From Tetracentron sinense (taxonomy: Eukaryota; Streptophyta; Magnoliopsida; Trochodendrales; Trochodendraceae), in NCBI GenBank assembly GCA_015143295.1, contig JABCRI010000154.1, positions 1-64,000 on the forward strand: a stretch of 64,000 bases of DNA. The letters are read 5' to 3'. The position numbers and the translations under genes are program-made. Positions 11,182 to 21,029 of this stretch are shown one piece after another. The notes below the pieces were generated by a model. The model had not been told where the DNA came from. It ran no database searches and was given only the letters and a program-made list of their open reading frames with translations. The first letter of the stretch is position 1. The number at the start of each line of letters is the position of its first letter.

Positions 11182-14100
11182 GCGCTTTATTAGTGAACGA
11201 GTGTCTCGCTCGAGTGTTGATAGACACAGGATCTACTCACTCTTTTGTCTCACCAAGTTTTGCAAAGGGCTTTTTGACTGAGGCTACTCCGTTGGAGCGG
11301 GAGTTGACCATTGCAACTCCACTCAGCAAGTCAGTTGATACGGACAAAATATTCAGGGATAGTGTGGTTCAAGTGGGGGAGAAGGAACTGTTAGCCGATC
11401 TCATCATCCTAGACTTCCGAGACTTGGATTTCGATGTTATCCTAAGGATGGATTGGTTGGCAAACCATCACGGGCATGTTGGGTGTTTTGAAAAGATGGT
11501 GAACTTCAAGCCGGAAGGGGTTAAGCCTTTTCATTTCCGACGATTGAGAGAAAGGGATATTGCTCGCCTTCCAGCTTTGAGCTTAGCGAACCCCGAAGTA
11601 CAAAACTCCTCGGCTATTCCAGTTGTGAGTGAGTTCTTAGATGTGTTCCCGGAAAAACTTCCCGGATTACCTCCTGATAGAGAGATCGAGTTCGCTATAG
11701 AGCTTGCTCCAGGTACCGCTCCAATTTCAAGGGCACCATATAGAATGGCCCCTATAGAGCTTGAAGAATTGAAAAAACAGATTGAGGAGTTACAACAACT
11801 TGGTTTCATCCAGCCAAGCGTCTCGCCGTGGGGAGCTCCGGTTCTCTTTGTGAAGAAGAAAGACGGGTCAATGAGAATGTGTATAGACTACTGCCAGTTG
11901 AACAAGGTAACTATCAAGAATCGTTATCCCTTGCCAAGGATAGACGACTTGTTCGACCAACTGAAGGGAGCGATATTTTTCTCCAAGATTGATCTTAGGT
12001 CGGGGTATCATCAGCTAAAGATCAAGTAGGAGGATGTTCCGAAGACGGCTTTTAGGACTCGGTATGGGCATTACAAGTTCCTTGTCATGCCTTTTGGGCT
12101 GACGAATGCACCGGCGGCATTCATGGATTTGATGAATCGGGTGTTCCGATCATACTTGGATCGATGCGTGATTGTATTCATCGATGACATTTTGGTGTAT
12201 TCCCAGACACGGGAAGATCACGCACGAGACCTCCGCCTTGCTCTAGAGATGTTGAGAGAGCATAGGCTATATGCCAAATTGAGCAAGTGCGAATTCTGGT
12301 TAGAGAAAGTGGCGTTCCTAGGCCACGTAGTGTCTGCCGAGGGTATTTCTGTAGATCCAGCCAAGGTTGAGGCAGTCATGAGTTGGGAGAGGCCCAAGAG
12401 CGTCACGGAGATACGTAGTTTCCTCAGGTTGGCAGGCTATTACCGGAGATTTGTAGAGGGATTCTCCAGTTTGGCCGCACCTCTCACTTACTTGACGAGG
12501 AAAAATGCCAAGTTCAGTTGGAGTGACCAATGTGAAGTGAGTTTAGAAGAGTTGAAGAAGCGCCTCACCACGGCCCCCGTCCTTACTGTGCCATCCGGAC
12601 ATGGTGGTTATGAGGTATATAGCGATGCTTCGCATATTGGACTTGGGTGCGTCCTTATGCAGCATAAGAAAGTCATTGCCTACGCATCAAGACAATTGAA
12701 GGAGCATGAAAAGAATTACCCCACTCACGACTTAGAACTCGCCGTGGTTGTGTTTGCATTGAAGATTTGGCGACATTATCTTTATGGGGAACAATTTGAG
12801 GTATTCACAGATCATAAAAGCCTTAAGTATTTGTTTTCCCAGAAAGAGCTGAACCTGAGGCAAAGAAGATGGGTAGAATTTTTGAAAGACTACGAGTGCT
12901 CCATTCAATACCACCCGGGCAAAGCGAATGTAGTAGCCGATGCTCTTAGCCGGAAGCCTACTGGACTTTTGGCGCATATGATGCTGAAGGAGTGGAGGTT
13001 GCTGGAGGATGCATCCAACCTCGACATCAGTTTTAGTCTCCCTACCTATGGGCCGGTAATGGCTAACATCACAGTTAGGCCATTTATGTTGAGCATGATC
13101 CAGGAGTTGCAGGAAATGGATGCCGAGCTACTTTCTTGCCGAGACAAGTCAGTTAAGAGTGGCAGCAAGGATTTTACGGCGAGGGAAGATGGAATTATCA
13201 CTTTCAAGGGAAGAGTATGTGTCCCAGCCGATGAGAAGCTTAAGCGAGAAATCTTATACGAGGCTCACCGGTCCAAGGACACTGTTCATCCCGGAGGTAC
13301 CAAAATGTATAGAGACTTGAAAAAGCACTTTTGGTGGGGGAACATGAAGCGAGAAATAGCGGAGTATGTGTCTAAATGCTTGGTGTGCCAACAAGTCAAA
13401 GCCGAACACAGGAGACCGGCTGCACTTTTGCAGTCCCTCCCCATTCCCGAGTGGAAATGGGAACATATCTCTATGGACTTCATTGTGGAGTTGCCGAAGA
13501 CGGCTAAAAACTATGATGCTGTATGGGTCGTGGTCGACAGACTCACGAAGTCCGCCCATTTCTTACCGTACCGGACTACATTCAACTCAAATCAGTTGGC
13601 TGCATTGTATATCAAAGAAATAGTCTGATTGCACGGGGTGCCAGTGAGCATTGTGTCGGATCGGGACCCTAGATTTACCTCCAGGTTTTGGAAAAACTTT
13701 CAGAGTGCCATGGGTTCCCGGTTGAACTTTAGCACGGCTTTTCATCCACAGACGGATGGGCAAACCGAGCGAGTGAATCAGGTTATTGAAGATATGCTCC
13801 GAGCTTGTATGCTGGATTTTAAATTAGTTGGGAAGATCACCTACCTTTGGTGGAATTCGCCTACAATAATAGCTATCAGGCAAGCATACAGATGGCTCCT
13901 TTTGAGGCTTTGTACGGAAGAAGTTGTAGATCCCCGTTGCATTGGGATGAAGTAGGAGAAAGAAAAATTTTGGGCCCCGAGTTGATTGAATAAACGGCAG
14001 ATAGAGTCAAGCTCATCTGGGAGAGGTTGAAGACCGCACAAGATAGACAGAAGAGCTACGCCGACAATTGAATGAGAGATCTTGAGTTTCGAGTGGGTGA

Positions 14101-14503
14101 TTTTGTATTTGTTCGGGTTTCACCAACCAAGGGTGTTATGCGATTCGGGAAGAGGGGCAAGCTTAGCCCGAGATATGTGGGTCCGTTTGAGATCATTACT
14201 AGAGTCGGTGAGGTAGCTTACCGTGTTGCTTTACCCGCTCATATGACGGCGGTCCACAATGTATTCCATGTCTCTATGCTTCGAAAGTATATCCCGGATC
14301 CTTCTCATGTCATCGAGTTGGATCCGATAGAGATTCGAGAGGACCTCACCCTAGTTGAACAACCGGTGCAGATCTTGGATAGGAGAGATCAAGTCTTGCG
14401 TAACAAGACCATTCCCGTGAGATGGCAACACCATTCAAGGGAGGAAGCTACATGGGAACGAGAAGCCGAAGTGCGGGAAAAGTATCCTCAGTTATTTATT
14501 TAG
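11182..14503 (+). pseudogene. pol: R1 pol (PR-RT-RH-INT-chromodomain-like), inactivated
   Basis: Domains in order: aspartic protease with [10 protein letters not shown] near 11219-11248; reverse transcriptase with IDDILVYS near 12181-12204; RNase H with [11 protein letters not shown] near 12616; integrase zinc finger and catalytic core ([13 protein letters not shown] near 13745); C-terminal chromodomain-like end to 14503. Breaks: TAG at 12027-12029, TGA at 13626-13628 (CGA in relatives), and a frameshift in the integrase near 13825, with further stops before 14072. The length otherwise matches the R2 and R3 copies. Confidence 0.92.
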
Positions 14504-14578
14504 GGCCTTGGCATTCTCTTGTAATTGTTATGGTCTTGTGCATGTATGTATCGTCAAAATTTCGGGGACGAAATTTTT

Positions 14579-14593
14579 GTAAGGGGGGGAGAA
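14579..14593 (+). promoter_or_regulatory. R1 polypurine tract
   Basis: The run gtaaggggggga followed by gaa lies directly before the 3' LTR, the expected plus-strand priming site. An AAATTTTTGTAAGG block precedes it in R1, R2 and R3. Confidence 0.85.
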
Positions 14594-15979
14594 TGTAGCA
14601 CCCCGGACTTTTCTATACTTAATGAATACCGTTTTCGTAGCTAATTGGCCTTCCTCATAGTCTAATTAATAAATAAGAGAGAAATCGGAAATTCTGAAAC
14701 GTCAAAAATGTTCATTTTCGAAAGACGAACCCAACGCAAGTTGAATCGTCGAAATCCGGAGAGCGAGTCAAGAGATATGGTCAAAACAGTCCAGACCTAC
14801 AGAGCACCGATCGCTCGGTCCAGTCAGCGATCGATCGGTCCAAAACTGATCGATCGGTATCTATCGTACGGTCAAAGATTTTGTATGGGGAAATTTTCCA
14901 GAGAGTAGTTTTTTGACCGGTCGCTCGGCCAGAGTACCGATCGCTCGGTAGGCAACCGATCGATCGGTCATAACCACCGATCGCTCGGTCCCCGTGTTTT
15001 TGCAGAAATTTTTGTAAGGGCGTTTTTGTCTTTTGGGTGTTAAACCCTTTCTTATAAGGCTAGGCCCGAGCCTTAGGGATTATTTACAACACTTAGAAGC
15101 TTTTGAGAGTTAGAGAGAGAGGAGAAGAGACTCTAACCTAGGGTTTTGATTTTGAGAAGGAATCAAAGGTTTTGACAACCCTAGATCATCCTCAAACTTG
15201 GATTGCTTCAAGTTCAAAGCTCGAGCTCGTGGGGGATCTCGTTCTCAAGCTAGGGCAGGATTCTCCAAGGCATTTCAAGAGGGTTTTCTTCTCCAAACCA
15301 AGTATCCCTCAAGAAAAGGTTCCTCCTTTCAAGTTGGAGCTTAAATCAAGGTTCCTACCAAGATCAAGCCTTGATCTAAGGTTAGTACACCCTACTAACT
15401 TACCCTAGCAATAAATCTAAGTTTTCTTTATGAAATGTGATTTATGCAATTATGTTTGCTTTCTTGTGAAATGTATCATCCCTAATAAATATAAACAAGA
15501 TAAATAAATGGTATGGATGTTTGGATGGATGTTGGATGTGGCGATTGGATGCCGAATGGGTGATGTATGGTATGTGTGGGTCGTGGATTAGAAAATGGAG
15601 GATGGGCATTACACAAATAATAAACTTACCTTGTGTGATTGAATGTAAAATATGCACTAAAAATGAGAAAATGAACAATGAGGAAACTTGCATGCTAAGT
15701 GTTTGACAAAATACCTAAACTATGAAATAATGATTTAAATGAAGAAATGGAAAGGGGCCTTATGCATGTATTCTCGTGAATGATGAATGGATTTAAATAC
15801 CATGTTGATTACTCAAATTCTCATATGCATATATTGTGAATTGAATGGTGATGTCATACCTCTCCTATTATCCTGATTCCATGGTTGTCATGATTGACAC
15901 GTACACGAGCACGCATGATAGCATGAACCGAGATTTCAAGAGCATGTGCATATAATAACCAACAAGAAAATATTGCATG

Positions 15980-16259
15980 TCAAGGAGGTTGGTAGCCCAG
16001 GGACATTCGGGTACTAGCCTCTGGCTCACAAGAAAACCCCTAAAACACATATTGTCAAGGAGGTTGGTAGCCCAGGGACATTCGGGTACTAGCCTCTGGC
16101 TCACAAGAAAAACTAAACAAGTAATAAAAATCACCTATTGTCAAGGAGGTTGGTAGCCCAGGGACATTCGGGTACTAGCCTCTGGCTCACAAGAAAACCA
16201 TACATATCAAGGAGGTTGGCAGCCCAGGGAGATTCAGGTGCTAGCCTCTGGCTCACAAG
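15980..16259 (+). repeat. Four tandem repeats in R1 3' LTR
   Basis: Units of about 65-75 bases, each starting TCAAGGAGGTTGG and ending CTCTGGCTCACAAG. Copy number varies: 3 in the R1 5' LTR, 4 here, 5/4/4 in the R3 LTRs and 6 in the R5 LTR. Confidence 0.92.
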
Positions 16260-16556
16260 TTACAAGATACAAGGTTACAAGATAATGACAAGACATTCAT
16301 GCATGCACGCATACATGGTTTTAAAATGCATACCGGGACATGAAAACGGGTTTTCAAGCATGAGTTTTGTTGGCGTTTTTGCATTCATGCTCATCAAGAT
16401 GATAATATTTCTCCATGATTAATATCGTTTAATTCTATGATTTTACTATTGCCTGTAATTGGTGATTGGTATTGTACTACTCTTTGCATGTTTATTATTG
16501 TTATGGATAGCTAGTAGCTTGTACTCGCTGAGTATTCCATGCTCAGCCGTACTTCC

Positions 16557-16697
16557 ATGTCGGCAGGTACTGAGGGAGCCCTCGACCCAGAGCCTTGGGT
16601 CGAGGAAGAGTATATCGAGGAGAGAGAGCCGTCTATCCCACTGCAGTCTCAGGCGGACCGAGACCTTGATGTGTGGCCATACCTCGACTACTGTTGA
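16557..16697 (+). CDS. Short acidic LTR frame (46 codons), R1 3' LTR
   Basis: ATG at 16557, TGA at 16695-16697. Starts MSAGTEGALDPEPWVEEEYI and ends DVWPYLDYC. Closely related frames are in the R3 LTRs (38898-39038 and copies). Same caveat as 20247-20366: the first codons overlap a candidate 3' splice site. Confidence 0.35.
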   Translation: MSAGTEGALDPEPWVEEEYIEEREPSIPLQSQADRDLDVWPYLDYC

Positions 16698-16992
16698 GGG
16701 GAGAGTACGAGAGGGTCTTTTATGTATTTTGACATTTTGATAGGTGGGTTTGTCCACCTTAGACTTAGACATGTTTTGTATATATGTTAACTTGGAATAC
16801 TATTTTGGAAATCTTAGAAGAAAAGAAAAAGTTAGTTTACGCTTCCGCATTTATGTTTAGCTTCCGTGCTCTGATTATCATTGTTTAGTACGTTAATTAT
16901 CTTGTTCATGACAGGATGGTTTGGCAGGTACGTATAGTCACGCCTAAAGTATCCCTAAACTCTTAGGGGGTATTTTGGGGCGTTACATAGGA

Positions 16993-18337
16993 GATGCACC
17001 CAAATTAAAGTGATACATGAAATTTATGGGATACATGATCCATAGATTAATTAGGGGAGTGAACCAACATTTATGATAGGCCATGACCCTTCCCTATATA
17101 AAGGAGACCCCACACCCACTTTGTGATCACTTCACTTGACAACTTCTTGAGAGACTAGAAGACCCCACGCCCACTTTTTGATGCTCATTCCATTTGGTGC
17201 AAAGCCATGAAATATTAGAGAGAAATGAAGAAAGAGAGAGAAAGAAAATCGTGCCGGTCCAACCGACTTCGGATTCGGAACCCTACATCAAAGAAAGTGT
17301 AAGTTATATTCGAGGATCTCATTTTAAATAGCATTTTAGAAGGAAGGTTAGTAAAAGCAAGTATTTTTATATAAGATGAAATGTGTAAGTGATATTCTAT
17401 GATATCATTCTAAATAGTAATTTAGAATGAAGGTTATAATTAGATGATAATTGTTCTACTATATCTATGGAAATAAATAGTATGATCTTACTATATTAAA
17501 ATGCTGTAAAAATAGTATAATAATACTATGATAGTATTACCTTACTATGTTTAATTGTTGGAAAATAGTATTATCTTACTATGTTTAATTGCTGAAAAAT
17601 AGTATAAGAGATACTAGAAACTAGTATAATGATACTATGAATGATTTGATAAGGATATATTGAAATTCTGGAAAAAGATAGTATAATAATACTATGGTCA
17701 AATCATAAGATGATGTTATGTAACGTGTTAACAATATAGAGTGATGATACTAGTACGTTACATGTTATTCATATATTACATTCTATGATATGGAAATAGA
17801 TGTAATTGACAATGAGGATTCTAAATTGTGAAGTTATAGTTATGAGAAAAAACTATAATAAAAATAATTAAAATGGAAATCATAATGTTATGATGTATAA
17901 TGTCTTAATGAGAAGCCAAGGAAAACACTTATCTTATAAAGGGTTTCAAGACAGATGGGCGAGCCCCAAAAGGGAAGACCGTTCGGCAATCATCTTGAGG
18001 GGTTAAGGAAAATCCCAAGACAGGTGGGTGAGCCCCAAAAGGGAATACCATTCGGTGATCATCTTGAGAGACAGGATTAAGATAAGTCAGAAATAAAAGA
18101 AAAAGATAAAAGAAAATGAATATTTATCTTAGGTCTCAAGACAGATGGGTGAGCCCCAAAAGGGAATACCGTTCGACAATCATCTTGAGGGGTTATGGAA
18201 AATCCCAAGACAGATGGGTGAGCCCCAAAAGGGAATACCGTTCGGCGATCATCTTGAGAGACAGGAGTAAGATAAGTCTAAAAAATAAATGAAAAGATAA
18301 AGGAAAAGATAAATAATGTTTATCTTAAAAATGTCTC
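16993..18337 (+). repeat. S1 LTR, segment 2 (promoter, leader exon, repeats)
   Basis: Contains TATATAAA at 17095-17102 and a consensus donor GTAAGT at 17299-17304. After that come AT-rich stretches with imperfect repeats of AGTATAATAATACTATG type (17450-17700). Around 17940-18270 there are about four copies of a unit with GAGCCCCAAAAGGGAATACC and ATCATCTTGAG, arranged as two larger duplicates. R2 inserted at the end of this array, duplicating gtctc (18333-18337). Confidence 0.85.
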
Positions 18338-18547
18338 TGTAGAGCCCCGGACCTTTTCACATTTATGCATGACCCTTCGTAGCCATTTTTCCTTTAAAGT
18401 AATGCAATTAATAAATAAGGAAGAAATTGGAAATTCCGAAACGTCAGAAATGTTCATTTTCGAAGTACGAACCCAACGCAAGTTGAATCGTCAAAATCGG
18501 ACGAACGAGTCAAAAGTTATGGCCAAAACAGTTTGGACCTGCAGACC

Positions 18548-18731
18548 ACCGATCGCTCGGTCCATGGAGCGATCGATCGGTCCAAAACCGATCGCTCGGA
18601 GGCTATCGACTGGTCAAGATTTTTGTATGGAGAAATTTTCCAGAGAGTGAAATTTTAACCGATCGCTCGGTTATGAAACCGATCGATCGGTAGGCAACCG
18701 ATCGATCGGTCATTAACACCGATCGCTCGGT
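18548..18731 (+). repeat. ACCGATCG(C/A)TCGGT palindrome array in U3
   Basis: About seven units of near-perfect 14-base palindromes (ACCGATCGATCGGT or ACCGATCGCTCGGT), ending about 65 bases upstream of the TATA box. Copy at 26061-26244 in the 3' LTR. The position fits a U3 enhancer. Confidence 0.9.
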
Positions 18732-18795
18732 ACTCGCGTTTTTGCAGAATTTTCACTAGGGGGCATTTTCGGAATAAGGGTGTTATACCTTTTCT

Positions 18796-18802
18796 TATAT
18801 AG
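18796..18802 (+). promoter_or_regulatory. Predicted TATA box of R2
   Basis: TATATAG, preceded by a pyrimidine-rich stretch. Transcription would start near 18830, placing the palindrome array in U3 and most of the LTR downstream of the start. Same motif at 26309-26315. Confidence 0.6.
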
Positions 18803-19655
18803 GATTGCCCGAGCCTTTAGGGCTCATTCTAAACACTTAGAAGAATTGGGAGATTAGAAGAGAGGAGAAAGGGTTCCTAAACCTAGGGTTTCCATTTTGA
18901 AGAGAAATCAAAGGGGTTTGAGACCCTAGACCATCCTCAAGCACGTTTTCCTTCAAGATCTCGGCTCAAGCTCGTGTGGGGCACTCTCCTCAAGCTAGGG
19001 CAGCAACTCACGGTCCTTTTGAAAAGGGGGATTTCTTCCTCACTTGATCAAGGTCGGTGCTTTTTACTACCCTCCTAGTTATAGCCTCTCCTTTCCTTAT
19101 TTCTTCTTGTATTCCTTCATATATATATATATATTATGAGATGGGTGGATGTATGGTAAATGGAGATGGATGTTGGCGAATGGATGCCGTGTGAATGATG
19201 AAATGAATGAATGGGGAAGGGCATTGTACTAATAATAAACATACAAGTGTGATGTGAGTATAACCCACCTAGAAAAGCATGTTGTAGGGTTAATAAATAA
19301 TGAACACCCCATGTTTGATGAAATGCCAAAATGAATGAAATGAATAAGAAATTAAGAAAATTCATGTTTAAGGTTTATGGAAATTTGCTAGGGTTATGAT
19401 GGTGTGCCTTCTTGTTTTCCCTAAATTACACAAATATTGAATTGCTCAATTGATTGATGTCTATGGATTGTTATGTATTGTTAACTCTCCAAATGTCACA
19501 TTTAAATTTAAATGCAAGTATGTACACGCTTCCACAAGCACGCATGCATGACACGATTTACCAAGGTTTTCAAGAATGAGATTTAGAGGTGGGGCATATC
19601 CTACGATATGTTTTACCTCGCTTTTGGCAAGGATAAGACAATCATACATTTTCAT

Positions 19656-19910
19656 AAGAAGGGTCTCCCTTCCCTCGCAAGTGCATACATAACATAAGAA
19701 GGGTCTCCCTTCCCTCGCAAGTGCATCTCACAAGGACATCTCACAAGTAAATCTCACAAGTGGAAGGACAAGCATGAGCGTTCTAGGAAGAAGGGTCTCC
19801 CTTCCCTCACAAGTAGTTTACTTTTCCAAGCAAGCATGACAAGACATGACATGACAAGCATAAGCATTCTAGGAAGAAGGGTCTCCCTTCCCTCACAAGT
19901 AGTTTACTTT
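19656..19910 (+). repeat. GAAGGGTCTCCCTTC hairpin repeats
   Basis: Four copies of AAGAAGGGTCTCCCTTCCCT plus flanking CACAAGTA, unevenly spaced. The core is a perfect 6-bp stem with a 3-nt loop. Second copy of the array at 27169-27423. Confidence 0.85.
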
Positions 19911-20215
19911 TTCAAGCAAGGATGACAAGACATGGCATGACATGCATGATACGATAAGATAAGACAAACATGACAAGTTTTCAAGCAAGGAAATGGTATT
20001 TTCAGTCAAGTCAAGTCAAGTGCACGGTGTTTTCAAGGGTTTTATCGGCTTTTATGAATTCAAGCATGATTATGTACTCCTTTACTTTATTGTCATGATA
20101 TGAATTATTCCTGCTTCATATGCTTGAATTGTTTCCTGCTTTATATATGTGAAATGCTTCCTGCTTCCTATACTGCTATGGTTTTGCTATGACTATTGGT
20201 TAGTATTTAGTACCC

Positions 20216-20236
20216 GCTGAGTATTCCATGCTCAGC
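20216..20236 (+). other. Conserved stem-loop GCTGAG-N9-CTCAGC
   Basis: Six-base perfect stem with loop TATTCCATG, found unchanged in the LTRs of R1, R2, R3, S2 and R6. It lies just upstream of the acceptor-like GGCAG, so it could hold the branch point or regulate splicing. Confidence 0.6.
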
Positions 20237-20246
20237 CGTACTTCTT

Positions 20247-20366
20247 ATGTCGGCAGGTTCTGAGGGAGCTGCTGCTCCATTTGATGTCTGTGCTCCTAGC
20301 CCTTGGGTGGAGGAGGAGTACGTCGAGGAACCTTTGGAGGAACCTCCCGTAGAGGGTTATCAGTAG
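20247..20366 (+). CDS. Short acidic LTR frame (39 codons), R2 5' LTR
   Basis: ATG at 20247, TAG at 20364-20366. Starts MSAGSEGAAAPFDV and contains SPWVEEEYVEEPLEEPP; it is strongly acidic. Related frames occur at equivalent places in all LTRs here: 5820-5939, 9058-9129, 16557-16697, 27760-27879, 38898-39038, 46440-46580, 53914-54054, 57917-58012. Very short forms exist in R4 (34610-34642) and S1 (28503-28523). Alternatively, ATGTCGGCAG is simply the end of a leader intron and the downstream frame is a 5' exon remnant. No known family recognised. Confidence 0.4.
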   Translation: MSAGSEGAAAPFDVCAPSPWVEEEYVEEPLEEPPVEGYQ

Positions 20367-20673
20367 GTGGTGTTAGATTCTAAGTGGTTTAGCTGTGGGT
20401 GAGCATGAGTGATTATATCCGTGTATTTTGGCGGGCATGTCCGCACTTTCTTTGTTTTGTTTTCTTTTGTATTAAACTTGGACCATGTGTATATATACTT
20501 AGAGGTTTGTTAGACTTCCGTTGTGTTTTATAGTTATGCTTCCGCTGTTATCCTCTATTGTATATGTTCTGTGAGTTTTGCAGGTTGGTTCGTCAAGCAA
20601 GTCATGTAAGTAATGATTAAGTCGCCCAAGATTCACTCTAACTCCTAAGGTGGGTTTTGGGTCGCGACAGAAG

Positions 20674-20685
20674 TGGTATCAAAGC
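20674..20685 (+). promoter_or_regulatory. R2 primer-binding site (tRNA-iMet)
   Basis: TGGTATCAAAGC, four bases after the 5' LTR end; a variant of the initiator tRNA-Met site with A in place of G, like the viral primer site at 2625-2637. Confidence 0.9.
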
Positions 20686-21029
20686 CTAGGCTTTAGGTCT
20701 TTAGGGTCACTTAGAATCTTATACCACGGCTTGACAAGAGCATATGTTAGGAAACAAGTTAGGAAGGAAGTGAGTCGGGAGCGAGTCTGGTTCCAAGTGT
20801 AAGACTAAACCTTAGTCTTAGTCTAAAATGGTTGCTTTAACCAAGTACGGTCCTAGGTACGCTAGAACACTAAAGTATAAGTATAATGTGATGAATACTT
20901 TGATGACTTGATGTGCTGTATATTAATATTATACAACTAATACAGATTGAATTATTGCGAAATGACATTGAAATAAACTGTGGTTTCAAGTTAGACTCAT
21001 GTGGTGTTATTATTCTCAGGACTTTAGTC

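Larger units (their letters stand above)
4551..16987 (+). mobile_element. R1: Ty3/gypsy LTR retrotransposon, decayed
   Basis: Complete element with a 5' LTR (4551-9488, interrupted by S2), internal region 9489-14593 and 3' LTR (14594-16987). LTRs start TGTAGCACCCC and end GGGGCGTTACA. Flanks are taggg (4546-4550) and tagga (16988-16992), a 5-bp TSD with one mismatch. Domain order gag-PR-RT-RH-INT identifies Ty3/gypsy; the chromodomain-like C-terminus suggests a chromovirus (Tekay/Del type, tentative). Stops and frameshifts in gag and pol make it non-autonomous. It is inserted in S1. Confidence 0.93.
14594..16987 (+). repeat. R1 3' LTR
   Basis: 2394 bp, not interrupted. Landmarks: palindrome array 14806-14989; TATA-like TTATAAGG 15052-15059; donor-like AAG|GTTAGT with intron start 15381; ATG-rich stretch; four tandem repeats 15980-16259; stem-loop GCTGAG/CTCAGC; acceptor-like GGCAG at 16566; short acidic frame 16557-16697; terminal GGGGCGTTACA. 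It has one more tandem unit than the 5' LTR and a segment near 15660-15715 absent there. Confidence 0.93.
19053..20256 (+). other. Candidate leader intron in R2 5' LTR
   Basis: Left end GATCAAG|GTCGGT, right end TATGTCGGCAG|GTTC. The predicted leader exon upstream (about 18830-19052) has no ATG, whereas this 1204-nt stretch is full of them (runs of GGATG and AATGAATG near 19140-19210). R1, R3 and R5 carry the same type of boundaries with the better donor AAG|GTTAGT; R4 and S1 have GTAAGT donors and a CTGAC-pyrimidine-CAG acceptor. Removing an ATG-rich leader would help translation of gag. Inferred from sequence only. Confidence 0.5.
18338..20669 (+). repeat. R2 5' LTR
   Basis: Begins TGTAGAGCCCCGGACC and ends GGTCGCGACA. 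The order is palindrome array, TATA box, short leader exon with no ATG, donor, ATG-rich segment with hairpin repeats, stem-loop, acceptor-like site with short acidic frame, then the terminal part. Confidence 0.97.

Noticed and set aside
15172..15408. A 78-codon frame in the R1 leader exon
   Set aside because: It has no ATG (TTG at 15172) and continues through the predicted splice donor; the leader exon looks untranslated.
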